DNA of 64,000 nt from Chitinophaga sp. MM2321 (GCF_964033635.1 NZ_OZ035533.1:2976001-3040000), one strand, 5' to 3'; shown: positions 37,830 through 46,954, counted from the first letter of the stretch. Made by a program: numbers and translations. The notes: a model not told the origin generated them from the sequence alone.

Positions 37830-38354
37830 CTATTGTTGTGCAACGGGTTTACTGCGTGTAAACACCTGTCTCTCTGCTTCCAGTTCTTTTATAAAAGGCA
37901 ATCCTTTTTGTATATACACTCTTGAAGATTGTTCCAGGTAGCTATCCAGCTGAAAGAACTTAGCCGCCCTGTTGGCGCCCAGTACCTTGTTCATTTTGCG
38001 GAAGTACCGTATCTGCAACCGTCCGAATTCCTGGTCGTTATTGATAAGCTGCCTGGTCAATGAATTCATTTTGCGCTCGTCCAGGGAAGAAAATTCCTGG
38101 TTATACATCCTTAGCAATGCCACCCGTTCCGCGAGCCAGGGTGTTTTCTCTTTTTCATATTCCAACAAGGCGTCTCCGAATGTTTTTTCTTCTATCATGG
38201 ATATCTGAAGAAAATCTTTCATTAGTACCGCCCTGTTTTTGCCAAAGACTTCCGGTACACAATCATACTCACTTGTGCCCAGGGCTGCTGTGTCCTGTGC
38301 AAACAGGCGGAGTGTTGCACTCAGTCCTATCAGCAAACAAAAAATGTTTTTCAT
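37830..38354 (-). CDS. Small secreted helical protein
   Basis: 174 residues; signal peptide with cleavage near LFAQ, then an almost wholly helical, charged protein (IEEKTFGDALLEYEKEKTPW, LGANRAAKFFQLDSYLEQSS). The pattern recalls Spy/CpxP-like periplasmic chaperones or sensor proteins, without their LTxxQ motifs. It is 18 bp downstream of the repeat-rich protein gene. Function unknown. Confidence 0.6.
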   Translation of the reverse strand: MKNIFCLLIGLSATLRLFAQDTAALGTSEYDCVPEVFGKNRAVLMKDFLQISMIEEKTFGDALLEYEKEKTPWLAERVALLRMYNQEFSSLDERKMNSLTRQLINNDQEFGRLQIRYFRKMNKVLGANRAAKFFQLDSYLEQSSRVYIQKGLPFIKELEAERQVFTRSKPVAQQ

Positions 38355-38372
38355 GTGCGCTCATTTAAAAGG

Positions 38373-40502
38373 TTATCGTTTCCGTTGAAACCCACCGCTG
38401 CTATGTTGCGGACGCTGGGCAGACCGCTGGAAGTTTTCCGTTCGCTGCATACCCCGTTGCCGTTGCTGAAACTGCTGCTCCATATTTCGCTGCTGACCGG
38501 CATCCCGGCTGGGTTGCCAGCGGTTACCTTCCCTTTGCTGCCATTCTCCGGCCTTGTTACGTTGGAATACATTTCCGTTCCTGTCTGCCTGTATATTATT
38601 GGCCCGCTGTAAAGTATTGTTACGGGTAGCGCCGGATAAGTTACCCTGGGTATTGCGGGAAACCCTGCCCTGGGTGGCGCCGGAGAGGTTATTGCTGCGG
38701 TTTATTATGTTATTATTATTGCCGGGCCTGTTCAGCTCCCTGTCACGCGTTACAACATCCGTGCGATGATTGTAAATATTATTAGTACGATTTGCATACA
38801 CCCGGTTATTATTGATGTTGATATTATTCACCACCACCGGACGGGGGCCATATACGTGCGGATAGGGATAAAAGAAAGGCGGGCGGTATACAGGAGGCCC
38901 CCACCATCCGCCACCACCCATGTTGAAGCCTATACCAAAATGAAAGGCGCCCACATTTACGCCGATGCCCATACTCCATCCGGTCCATGGATTGTATGAC
39001 ATCCTGAAACCCCATGTAACCGGGCGGGGATAATACATGCTACCATACCAGGGAGCATAAGGAAACCCTGTTCCAAACACCACTGTGGGACCGGCTACAT
39101 AACAACCTGTATAGCCGGGTGTATAGCCCATATAGATCACGGTGGGTGTTACATCATAGATGTATACATACTTGGTATTGTATACCGGTGAGCTGGGTGG
39201 TACCTTGCTGATATCCGCCGGCCTGGTGGTAGCCGGGGCCCAGGGACCATTGGGGCTCTTGCCGGTAAACCATACGCCTTTGTCTACCACATAGTAAATG
39301 TTGCCCTCTTTCAATACGGTGGACGCCGTATTCAGGGCATATTCCAGCTGGGTACCTGAGATGACCTGGAATTTTGGCGCGCCGTCATAGGTGACACTGG
39401 TGGTCGCTTTTTTACGGTCTACTTTTGCGGTTTGCGGGATTTGTGTATCCATCACGGCTTCCTTTGCAGCAGCGGTTCCGGGCACACTGGCCAGTACCAC
39501 ATCCTTTGCGCTGCCTTCGGGTATTTTTGCAAAATCAGCGGGTAGTTTTTCCGGCGCCATGTATTCCCAGGGTCCATGCAGGTTGCGCGACATATACCAT
39601 CTGCCGGATAATAAAACATAGTATTCCTGGGTGCTGATCTGCATGAAAATATTGTCCGCAGAATTGGACATGTATAGCAAGCCGGTACCAGGTACCGGCG
39701 CAAAATCAGGCGTACCGCTGCATTGAATGAGTTCTGCCGGATGCAGGCTCACAACTATCTGTGGCAGGGAATCCAAAGGAACAGGCGATACTTTATTATC
39801 AGCTGTTACCTGCTGTTCCACTTTTTTAATCGCTGCAGGAGGATTGGCAATATAGGCCCAGTTACCGGTAACGGTTTGCGCATCAAACCATCTTCCGGCT
39901 ACAAACAGGTAATACTTATGACTATTTTTATCCTGTACGATCAGGAATGGTGTGTTTACGATTCTTTCCAGGCCCAGCTTTTTATCCGCTTCCAGCCGGG
40001 GATCACCATCGATCAGGACTAACAGGGAATTTTGTTCTTTGAAGATAATCTCCGGAGGGTCATTTTTAAAACCGGCGCCTGCCTCGCCCCCATTCTCATT
40101 TAATACAGCCAGTAATTTGTCGAGAGAGATATCATAATTATGTTTAGGCAGTTCCTTTTCCAATACTTTTTTAAACTGCTGAAGCTTTGTGGAATCAGCA
40201 TTTCCGGGGAATTTCACCGCAGACACCTGCAGCTTTTCCAGGGTAACCATCCGTTTGTCCCTGTCTGTATTAACAATAGCATCCAGCCATACCGCACCAA
40301 AAACAGGGTCGCTTCCCTTCTTTTCAAATGATACAGCCGCGATTGCCGTAAGCTTATTACCGGCAAAAGACTGAGGCTGGGGTTGATATACCACTATAGT
40401 ACCCTGCGACGTAGGAATGGTGCAGGGCCATTGTTCTCTTGCCGCCGTGTATAGTGGAATCAGCAGACAAATAATCCAGGCGTTTTTTTTAAGGAGCATC
40501 AT
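38373..40502 (-). CDS. Large secreted protein with three YY-GxW repeats and an Asn/Arg/Gln-rich tail
   Basis: 709 residues from the ATG at 40502, chosen because it starts a signal peptide (MMLLKKNAWIICLLIPLYTA); an ATG 14 codons upstream gives a polar extension. Three similar ~50-residue units lie at about 164-218, 262-314 and 373-423, each ending YY-x(4)-G-x-W-x(7,8)-G-x-W (for instance YYVLLSGRWYMSRNLHGPW). A Tyr/Pro/Gly-rich middle (450-580) and a low-complexity tail rich in Asn, Arg and Gln follow. Homologues are often labelled carbohydrate-binding family V/XII, a weak label. First gene of the minus-strand run; the shared upstream element lies about 110 bp before the start. Confidence 0.75.
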   Translation of the reverse strand: MMLLKKNAWIICLLIPLYTAAREQWPCTIPTSQGTIVVYQPQPQSFAGNKLTAIAAVSFEKKGSDPVFGAVWLDAIVNTDRDKRMVTLEKLQVSAVKFPGNADSTKLQQFKKVLEKELPKHNYDISLDKLLAVLNENGGEAGAGFKNDPPEIIFKEQNSLLVLIDGDPRLEADKKLGLERIVNTPFLIVQDKNSHKYYLFVAGRWFDAQTVTGNWAYIANPPAAIKKVEQQVTADNKVSPVPLDSLPQIVVSLHPAELIQCSGTPDFAPVPGTGLLYMSNSADNIFMQISTQEYYVLLSGRWYMSRNLHGPWEYMAPEKLPADFAKIPEGSAKDVVLASVPGTAAAKEAVMDTQIPQTAKVDRKKATTSVTYDGAPKFQVISGTQLEYALNTASTVLKEGNIYYVVDKGVWFTGKSPNGPWAPATTRPADISKVPPSSPVYNTKYVYIYDVTPTVIYMGYTPGYTGCYVAGPTVVFGTGFPYAPWYGSMYYPRPVTWGFRMSYNPWTGWSMGIGVNVGAFHFGIGFNMGGGGWWGPPVYRPPFFYPYPHVYGPRPVVVNNININNNRVYANRTNNIYNHRTDVVTRDRELNRPGNNNNIINRSNNLSGATQGRVSRNTQGNLSGATRNNTLQRANNIQADRNGNVFQRNKAGEWQQREGNRWQPSRDAGQQRNMEQQFQQRQRGMQRTENFQRSAQRPQHSSGGFQRKR

Positions 40503-41056
40503 ATGCGAACACTTTCCGTTTTGGAAATAGTTTAAAACACGCATTCACAAAGGGTATTGGAGATTCCAACCCGTTTATAAATGCCGCAGATGATGATGGT
40601 AATTGTTATGCTGAGGAGGTATATTTTTAAAAAACATCACGAACAGCAAAATAGTTTGAATAAAAAAAAATAACCCGGAAGAATGGCCGCCGAACTTTTT
40701 TTAAAAAAAATTTATTCTAATTAAAACTTTTTCAAAAAACTGTTGTTGAATAGGGAAGACACAACAAAAAGACACAACATCCTTGATAATCCATGATCAT
40801 TAAACTGTAGTACTTTATGAAAAACTCAAAATGATAATAACCATCAGTTAATTACCAAAATCCGTTTCTTAAGCATAGCAATAGTTATCATCCTGTTACT
40901 TGTTACTGCCCGTGGCCCGTAGATATAGGTGTATTTTACCAGTACCTGGTAAGCGTATCCGATCATCTACCCGTTCCGGTAAGGAAGGTGGTATGTTATA
41001 TCCTCTCCTTCATAGCAGTGCAATTTTCAAGTGATTATTTAACTAAACTCATTGCT
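40503..41056. other. Gene-free divergent region carrying regulatory element B
   Basis: 554 bp between divergent genes. It holds the element described at 40589-40656 and otherwise A/T-rich sequence with poly-A and poly-T runs and two copies of GACACAACA at about 40757-40788. No RNA gene or convincing frame was seen. Confidence 0.5.
40589..40656 (-). promoter_or_regulatory. Shared upstream element B
   Basis: On the plus strand: GATGATGAT, 12 nt, GCTGAGGAGGTA (40610-40621), 16 nt, CACGAACAG and AAAATAGTT. Two related sequences stand at 46955-47030 and 58023-58085. In each case the conserved core is 80-115 bp upstream of a minus-strand start codon. Here that is the 709-residue repeat protein that opens a seven-gene run. 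The role (promoter, activator site or leader) is inferred. Confidence 0.4.
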
Positions 41057-41683
41057 ATGAAAAGATTCACCGCTCTAGTATCCTTCGCGCTGGCATTACT
41101 TACAGGATGCCGTAAAGAACCAGATCTTTCTGAACTATCTGTAAACTTCGTGGTACAAACAGACAGAGACCCGAATGCGCAGTTCAATACTTACAAAACC
41201 TTTTATATCTCGGATACGATCGCTTATTTATCATCCAATAAAAATGATACGATCCTGGTAGATGATAATGCTAAAAAATTAGTCAGCACTATCCGGGAAA
41301 ACCTGGAAGCACGCGGTTATATTTTTGTTCCCCGCAACGCCAGGCCTGACCTGGGCATCAATACTACGGCCGTAAAAGACATCACTGTAGGCGTTGTATA
41401 TCCCGGTTACTGGTGGGGTTATCCGGGCTATTGGGATCCGTGGGACTGGGGCTGGTATTATCCTTATTACTATCCATGGGCTACCACGTATGCGATTACA
41501 ACCGGTAGTGTGATAGTGGAAATGATTGATGTAAAAAATGCAGTCGTCAATCAGAAACTGAATGTTATATGGACAGTAAACCTCAACGGGGCATTGGGTT
41601 CGGCAGCATCTACCAATTTGCAGCTGGCAACAGATGGGATCAATCAGGCCTTTGTTCAGTCGTCATATATAAAGGCCCAATAG
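41057..41683 (+). CDS. DUF4136 lipoprotein
   Basis: 208 residues from the ATG at 41057, which starts a lipoprotein signal (MKRFTALVSFALALLTGC). Longer in-frame starts lack one. The body has the DUF4136 layout: NAQFNTYKTFYISDTIAY, IRENLEARGYIF and a Tyr/Trp/Gly-rich insert (YPGYWWGYPGYWDPWDWG) before EMIDVKNAVVNQKLNVIW. Function unknown for the family. It is 21 bp upstream of a barrel protein. A second DUF4136 gene lies 1 kb away on the opposite strand. Confidence 0.85.
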   Translation: MKRFTALVSFALALLTGCRKEPDLSELSVNFVVQTDRDPNAQFNTYKTFYISDTIAYLSSNKNDTILVDDNAKKLVSTIRENLEARGYIFVPRNARPDLGINTTAVKDITVGVVYPGYWWGYPGYWDPWDWGWYYPYYYPWATTYAITTGSVIVEMIDVKNAVVNQKLNVIWTVNLNGALGSAASTNLQLATDGINQAFVQSSYIKAQ

Positions 41684-41704
41684 TTCACTCAAAAAAAGCA
41701 TCTT

Positions 41705-42319
41705 ATGAAAAGATATATTATACTCAGCCTGTTATTGAGCATGGGAATCATGAAAGGTTTTACCCAGGGTAAAATCAACAACCTCTATGGCCTTTCCTGG
41801 GAAATAAGCGTTCCTACCAACAATGAATTCCTGGATAAAACCAGCCTCGCAGGTGGCAGGGCGGAGTACCGGCATTTTCTGTCAGCAGCGCCTGTATCCT
41901 TTGGTGTGGCAGTTAGCTGGAACTCATATGAACAGTATATGCCTACCCAAACCGTATACTACAAGGATAATAATGCAGCCATCACTACGGATATGGACAA
42001 GGTTGTTTATACCGTACCGATTATGGCTACTGCACATTATTATTTTAACTACGGAAAAAAAGTGATGCCTTATGTTGGATTAGGTATAGGCACACAGTAT
42101 AGTGAACAAACTATTTACTATAACATTTTTGTGGAAGATGAATTTAACTGGGGATTTGCTATACGCCCGGAAATAGGGGCGTTGATAAGGCCCCGGGGGA
42201 ATAACTGGGGTATTTTGCTGGGTGCTAATTATGGTTACGCCACCAATAAAAATGATCTCTTTCAAATTGATAACCTAAAGAACTTTTCCTTCAATATTGG
42301 ATTTTTCCTGAGTCACTAA
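41705..42319 (+). CDS. Outer membrane beta-barrel protein
   Basis: 204 residues; signal peptide (cleavage near GFTQ), then strands such as FGVAVSWNSYEQY, TAHYYFNYGKKVMPYVGLG and WGILLGANYGYATN, ending FSFNIGFFLSH. It fits a small eight-stranded outer-membrane barrel. Cotranscribed with the DUF4136 lipoprotein 21 bp upstream. Function unknown. Confidence 0.72.
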   Translation: MKRYIILSLLLSMGIMKGFTQGKINNLYGLSWEISVPTNNEFLDKTSLAGGRAEYRHFLSAAPVSFGVAVSWNSYEQYMPTQTVYYKDNNAAITTDMDKVVYTVPIMATAHYYFNYGKKVMPYVGLGIGTQYSEQTIYYNIFVEDEFNWGFAIRPEIGALIRPRGNNWGILLGANYGYATNKNDLFQIDNLKNFSFNIGFFLSH

Positions 42320-42377
42320 AAATCAAGTAAATGGTATTTAAGAGTTGATGATTGCTAATTTGTTTATGCTTAGGAAC

Positions 42378-42410
42378 GGCTGTGTCTTATCTAAGACGCA
42401 GCCTTTTTTT
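42378..42410 (+). terminator. Intrinsic terminator after the plus-strand barrel gene
   Basis: GGCTGTGTCTTA and TAAGACGCAGCC form an 11-12-bp stem with one G-U pair, followed directly by seven T residues. This is a classical one-directional terminator about 60 bp after the stop codon. Confidence 0.75.
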
Positions 42411-42502
42411 ACCAGGATTAAACGGATTGGATGGATTATCCGGATTGGTGTACTGTTTTTTATTTCTGCAGATGATCATGTGATGCCCCTCAGCTGTTAT
42501 AT

Positions 42503-42548
42503 AAAAACAACCACCCGTTCATATCACTATGAACGGGTGGTTGTTTTT
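42503..42548. terminator. 21-bp perfect hairpin between convergent genes
   Basis: Arms 42503-42523 and 42528-42548 are exact complements around TCAC, beginning AAAAACAA and ending TTGTTTTT, hence usable on both strands. It lies 17 bp beyond the stop of the minus-strand DUF4136 gene and is a second terminator after 42378-42410. Confidence 0.82.
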
Positions 42549-42565
42549 CTGTCCCTATGTCTTTT

Positions 42566-43123
42566 CTACATCTTAGCCGGGAAGCTGGCCATGATCTTGC
42601 TTACAGCAGCGGGGATCTTTGTATCAGGATCTTTGATAGGACCATCGATCTGGCTGTTACCAACTCCCTGCCATAACAATTCTCTTTTTGCGCGGTCAAT
42701 TACGTCAATGATCAATGAGCCATCAATGTATTTATCTACAGAGAAGGTAGTGTTGCTGGATGCCATGCCCATACCACCGCCCCAATAGTAAGGCCGGTAA
42801 AAGCCACCATAACCGTAATAGTCGGTATTGGCAGTTACATTTTGTCCCTGCTTGGTTACCGTAACAGGATTTACCAACAGGTCTGCGGAAGTAGTATCTG
42901 CCTGGGTATAGCCTTTGGCCGACATCGCAGCTATAACGCCATTATCAATACGATTGCGGTTCAACTCACTGATCGGGCTGCTCTGCCCCGCCGGGTTATA
43001 CAGCGCAAACGTTTTAAACCCTGTAAAATTAGCCTGTTTGTTTACATCTGATGTTACCTTTAACGTGGGTCCGCAGGCAGTCATGACCAACAAAGGAAAC
43101 GCAAAGAAAAATAGTCGTTTCAT
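42566..43123 (-). CDS. DUF4136 lipoprotein (second)
   Basis: 185 residues with a lipoprotein signal (lipobox MTAC). The DUF4136 pattern is clear: VTSDVNKQANFTGFKTFALY near the start, NRIDNGVIAAMSAKGY, and VDKYIDGSLIIDVIDRAKRE before the closing helix. A Gly/Tyr-rich insert (YYGYGGFYRPYYWGGG) matches the position of the insert in the paralogue at 41057. Last gene of the 46-42.5 kb minus-strand run. Confidence 0.87.
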   Translation of the reverse strand: MKRLFFFAFPLLVMTACGPTLKVTSDVNKQANFTGFKTFALYNPAGQSSPISELNRNRIDNGVIAAMSAKGYTQADTTSADLLVNPVTVTKQGQNVTANTDYYGYGGFYRPYYWGGGMGMASSNTTFSVDKYIDGSLIIDVIDRAKRELLWQGVGNSQIDGPIKDPDTKIPAAVSKIMASFPAKM

Positions 43124-43171
43124 ATTTTACATTTTATGTGATGGTTGAGTAAATAAGTTGTCCTTAAAAAA

Positions 43172-44005
43172 TCATTTCCCTTTTTTCCCTGCAAACTGCA
43201 GGTTCATGCCGAAAAACACCTGGTAAGCAGGCTGCCCGGCACCTTCACTATACACTGTTAGTTGTGGTTCTATGAACATATTCACCATAGCGTTGCCCGC
43301 TTTGAACACCTTACCAACGCCCAGTCCGAAAGGGATCAGCGTGCGCTGGTTCTCAAAATCAAACGTCCAGGTAGCGCCGGCGCTACGGCCATATAAACCG
43401 GCGGCGATGTTAAAGGTCAATACCGGCTGGAATGCCAGCACACTTACTTCGTTGCGGTCTTCCTGACCGGCAAAGGAATGCTGATAGGTAACCAAAGCGC
43501 CGAGTACATGCCCACCGGGAATATGGTGCATGGCTATAAATGCACCTCCTGCCTGCCATTTGCCTGATCCCAGGAAATCGTTGCTGGCCGTGGGTAATAC
43601 CAGCATAGGCCCAATACCCAGGTCTGTAGTAGCGCCGTTTTTTGTAAAGCGGATCGCATCAAAAATCTGTATATCTCCCAATCCCGAATTATAACCCATG
43701 CTATTAGCAGCTGGTGTAGTTGTAAAAGGAATGGTAGCCCTGATGATCTGCCTGCCTGCCACCATTACGCCACGAAGATTCATGGTATTGGATACTTCCG
43801 TGGTTCCACGCTGGTGCATGGTAATAAAGTCATGAAAACTGATCTGATTCAGATCTGCCAGCGGATTATTTGATTTGGCAATTTCTTCCTGGGAAAGGCC
43901 GCCAGGGCTTTTCTCCTGTGCAAGGGTAATTTCTCCCATAATACAAAAAATAAACAGGGCTCCTGCTGCTTTCTTTACGACATGTGAAATCGGGATGTTT
44001 ATCAT
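43172..44005 (-). CDS. Outer membrane protein, phenol-degradation MetA-like transporter family
   Basis: 277 residues, signal peptide with cleavage near TLAQ. The strands and the segments IPFTTTPAANSMGYNSGLGDIQIF and GIGPMLVLPTASNDFLGSGK are typical of the MetA-pathway family of outer-membrane channels, often annotated simply as transporter. It probably passes small hydrophobic compounds, but no substrate is indicated. It follows the DUF481 gene by 40 bp. Confidence 0.78.
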   Translation of the reverse strand: MINIPISHVVKKAAGALFIFCIMGEITLAQEKSPGGLSQEEIAKSNNPLADLNQISFHDFITMHQRGTTEVSNTMNLRGVMVAGRQIIRATIPFTTTPAANSMGYNSGLGDIQIFDAIRFTKNGATTDLGIGPMLVLPTASNDFLGSGKWQAGGAFIAMHHIPGGHVLGALVTYQHSFAGQEDRNEVSVLAFQPVLTFNIAAGLYGRSAGATWTFDFENQRTLIPFGLGVGKVFKAGNAMVNMFIEPQLTVYSEGAGQPAYQVFFGMNLQFAGKKGK

Positions 44006-44045
44006 CGTTTATGTTTTAAGCATGATTAAATAGCATTCCTTATTG

Positions 44046-45113
44046 CTACCAGGAATACCCGATACTGAACACAGTTCCAAAATCTATTTTTTGCGCAACC
44101 GTATTGGGCGGCTGACTATCAAAATCAAAATAGAACTGCACATTTGCATTCAGGTGTGTAATGAGCTTCCAGTACAAAGTGATATTCTGATCGGCGCGCC
44201 ATCTGCCTGATTGCGACAAACTAAAAAACAGGGAATTGGTGGCTTGCAGCTTCAGTTCAGGTGTACCCAGTTGGAATAAATAATAATTTACCATCACCGG
44301 AATTTCCGCAGAAACCGTACGCCCGCTGTTTACACTATCCGTGCTGTATTCTTTCTGCGCAGAAATGCCTGTAGCCACCCGCAGGTCGTGCTTCCTGTTT
44401 TTTATCAGGATGGGGCCTGCTGCTTCGGCCAACTGGAAACGTGCATTCAGCCCCAGTTCAGTACTACGCTGGAACTGCACCGACGATACTGCAAACCATT
44501 TTTTCCAGAACTCGATGTATGCCTGCAAAGCCAGGTCTGCTTTCTCTATGCCTTTGAATTCCTTGTCGATGGTATACATCAGGTCCCCGTTCGTGAGAAA
44601 TAACCAGTTACGGGTGCTGTAAGTCATGTTATGGCTTTCGTTTATCCGGCCGATATTACTGGAACGGGAGTACGAAAACCCAAGACTGGCGCTTCCATTC
44701 AGTCGTCTCCAGAAATTATCATCCAGGTTCTGGATATTATCCAGATCTTCAATAAACAGTTCTACGGAATCATTCACCTGCACGATCTTCACCCAGCCAG
44801 GTGTTTTACTCATATCCAGTGTACCATAATATTTTTTATTGGCGATGGTTTCCACCAGGTATTCCTTTCTCCGTGCGCGGATATATTTAATATCCCGCAG
44901 CTTTGCGGTGAATTTATCTTCCAGCAGATCCGGATCAAAGGTCAGTTCACCACGTTGTATCTGTTTGAGTTTCCCCTGCACCCTGTCGCCATTATAAAAT
45001 TCAAGTATGTCGCTTTCATTGGTATGAAACCGCTGTGCTGCCGCTTGTTTTACTGTTAACAACCAGCCTGGAAAAAACAAATAACATATCAATATCTTCC
45101 TTACCACCGCCAA
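44046..45113 (-). CDS. DUF481 outer membrane protein
   Basis: 355 residues. No in-frame ATG precedes the signal peptide: the likely starts are TTG at 45113 or GTG at 45107. The signal ends near AAAQ. An N-terminal small beta domain (ILEFYNGDRVQGKLKQIQRG) is followed by the DUF481 barrel: LNGSASLGFSYSRSSN, STRNWLFLTNGDLMY, ending FGTVFSIGYSW. The start overlaps the end of the gene upstream by 13 bp, so the two are translationally coupled, which explains a weak start codon. Confidence 0.8.
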   Translation of the reverse strand: MAVVRKILICYLFFPGWLLTVKQAAAQRFHTNESDILEFYNGDRVQGKLKQIQRGELTFDPDLLEDKFTAKLRDIKYIRARRKEYLVETIANKKYYGTLDMSKTPGWVKIVQVNDSVELFIEDLDNIQNLDDNFWRRLNGSASLGFSYSRSSNIGRINESHNMTYSTRNWLFLTNGDLMYTIDKEFKGIEKADLALQAYIEFWKKWFAVSSVQFQRSTELGLNARFQLAEAAGPILIKNRKHDLRVATGISAQKEYSTDSVNSGRTVSAEIPVMVNYYLFQLGTPELKLQATNSLFFSLSQSGRWRADQNITLYWKLITHLNANVQFYFDFDSQPPNTVAQKIDFGTVFSIGYSW

Positions 45114-46120
45114 CGATAATTTCCGGATAACAACAAAGAAGTACGACCACCTAAGAAGCCGACTTCCGTTCTTACCTGCCAGCGTTTATTAAACTGGTAT
45201 TGTCCTCCTGCAACTAAACTCCAGTGAGAAACCGGGTTTTTCTTCAGGGAATAATTGACAATAATATCATCGGGCAAACCATCCAGTTTATGTTTGATAG
45301 CCTCTGCAATACCTTTTACCACTACCTGTTGGGGCTTTGTAAGGGATTGATACCAACCGGCGGTTTCAGCCAGGATCTCATCGATCTGTTCCTCACTCAT
45401 CTGTGGTTTAAGGTCCGACAGATCAATAGCGCCGCTTGTTGTCTGATTTACATAAAAACCGGTAGCACCCAACCATAGGGCCAGCGATTTATTTACGTGT
45501 TCCTTAAAGGAAAAATTATACCCGATCCTGGGGGTCAGCATCAGTGTTTTAACCACGTCATCCAGTTTGTCGAGGTGTGTCCAGGTGTAATTGATATCGG
45601 AAATGGTAATAATGCCATGATACCCCCCTGCCAGTGTGGTGCCCATTCCCATCGTATACCCCTTGAATTTAGCTTCACTGGAGAACTGGAAGGGAGCATT
45701 GATCTGCACATCTGTCTTCGCCTGTACCAGCCCCAGAATGCCGTATATGTCGAGAAAAGGCAGCACCCACAGATCCAGGCGCGTGGTTACACTCTGCATA
45801 TGAGCTTCTACTTTTCCGAATTGGATAAAATCAAGCGGCACGGGTTCCTTATCATTAAAACCTACTTTCAGATCTGTGATATTTACCTCTTGTTTGCCGG
45901 TGGTGAAGTTCAGCATAGCGCCTACAGGATACTGGAGATTAAATCCTTTCTGTACAACCTTGCTACCCCAAATGGGAAAACGATATGGATAACCTGCCCG
46001 CTCCAAACTATCTTTATAATGTTTGTCATTCTGTCCCAGTTTCATACCCGCACCGGCCTGTCCCATGGCATCAGCGGCCAGGAGAATAACGAAAATGGAT
46101 ATATATAAGACCTGTTTCAT
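45101..46120 (-). CDS. Secreted beta-rich protein, probable outer membrane barrel
   Basis: 339 residues with a signal peptide (cleavage near AMGQ). Strand-like segments (RLDLWVLPFLDIYGILGLVQ, YTMGMGTTLAGGYHGIITI, HWSLVAGGQYQFNKRWQVRT) end in LLLSGNYRWRW, with a helical insert near residues 245-285. No family recognised; it resembles DUF3187/TonB-barrel-like outer membrane proteins of unknown role. It overlaps the DUF481 gene by 13 bp and follows the small lipoprotein gene by 54 bp. Confidence 0.7.
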   Translation of the reverse strand: MKQVLYISIFVILLAADAMGQAGAGMKLGQNDKHYKDSLERAGYPYRFPIWGSKVVQKGFNLQYPVGAMLNFTTGKQEVNITDLKVGFNDKEPVPLDFIQFGKVEAHMQSVTTRLDLWVLPFLDIYGILGLVQAKTDVQINAPFQFSSEAKFKGYTMGMGTTLAGGYHGIITISDINYTWTHLDKLDDVVKTLMLTPRIGYNFSFKEHVNKSLALWLGATGFYVNQTTSGAIDLSDLKPQMSEEQIDEILAETAGWYQSLTKPQQVVVKGIAEAIKHKLDGLPDDIIVNYSLKKNPVSHWSLVAGGQYQFNKRWQVRTEVGFLGGRTSLLLSGNYRWRW

Positions 46121-46174
46121 TGTTGTAGATTTTAGATTTATAATGGCAGGGAGAGAACTCCCTGCCGGTTACAT

Positions 46175-46327
46175 TCATGTTTTGCCAACTATTGTAGAAA
46201 GGTGCTCCCGACGGCAGCCATTATTTTGTGAGTCATGTTGTTGTTGAGATGTATCAGGTACTTGTTTGCAGGAAGCTATCAAAGCAACCGGCATTACAGC
46301 ATAGCAGGCAGTTGTGTTTCGTTTCAT
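46175..46327 (-). CDS. Small lipoprotein, 50 residues
   Basis: Reading the minus strand from the ATG at 46327 gives 50 codons and a TGA. The peptide starts with a basic MKRN, a short hydrophobic run and a lipobox IASC (C20), then a polar tail rich in Gln, Asn and Ser that ends HLSTIVGKT. This is the layout of a small lipoprotein. It lies 54 bp upstream of the barrel gene in the same direction. It is shorter than most gene callers accept, so the call rests on the signal alone. Confidence 0.5.
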   Translation of the reverse strand: MKRNTTACYAVMPVALIASCKQVPDTSQQQHDSQNNGCRREHLSTIVGKT

Positions 46328-46781
46328 ACACTACGTTTTTATGAATACGCTCCTTATCTGCTACAGGCGTGTGCAGATAAAATTCATTACGGATGACTGC
46401 TATTTATGTATGCCGGAACTTTAAAAAAATATGCAGGGTGAGAACACCCCGCAATCTTCATCGCCTGTAGATTCCACGCTAGTGTAATATTCACAGGAAT
46501 CTTACAGGAATGAATCACGATGGTGGGCTATTATCTTTCAGTATCTTTCCTATGTCTATTTTTTATATAATTATCAGGATGATTTTACTTTCTTTAAAAA
46601 ATGGGCAGAGTGTCGGCCCGGAGTCCTGTACTATTCCATACACCCACACGACCATCAGTGATTTTCCGGACCGGCTCTGCCTGTCTTATCAGTATCTTCC
46701 AGGCGATGGACAACTATCCATATAGTTGTAAACCGGCCATCTGTTGCTATTACTGCTTAGGTTACTGGTGATGGCTGTATG

Positions 46782-46901
46782 TTAACTGTGTAATGCCGTA
46801 CGGCTCCTTTCCAGCTCACCTATAAAGGAAATCTGATCCAGTATAGATGACCTGATAGTATTTTGAAAATATAGTTCCAGCGGGAAAAATTTCAGTTTCA
46901 T
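46782..46901 (-). CDS. Possible 39-residue small protein
   Basis: A minus-strand frame of 39 codons starting ATG AAA CTG (MKLKFFPLELYFQNT) and ending TAA, with a mixed hydrophobic and charged composition. Its start lies about 80 bp downstream of element C, a spacing like that between elements A and B and their first genes. No family is recognised and chance cannot be excluded. Confidence 0.25.
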   Translation of the reverse strand: MKLKFFPLELYFQNTIRSSILDQISFIGELERSRTALHS

Positions 46902-46954
46902 AATAGCTAGTTATTTTAAAGCGGATATATGTCCCGCTCAGTATGTACAGAATA

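Noticed and set aside
45497..46108. 203-codon frame antisense to the barrel gene
   Set aside because: The opposite strand has a signal peptide and barrel pattern and is coupled to DUF481; this frame has neither.
46510..46725. 71-codon plus-strand frame
   Set aside because: No recognisable start context or motif, codon use unlike the neighbouring genes, sits in a divergent control region.
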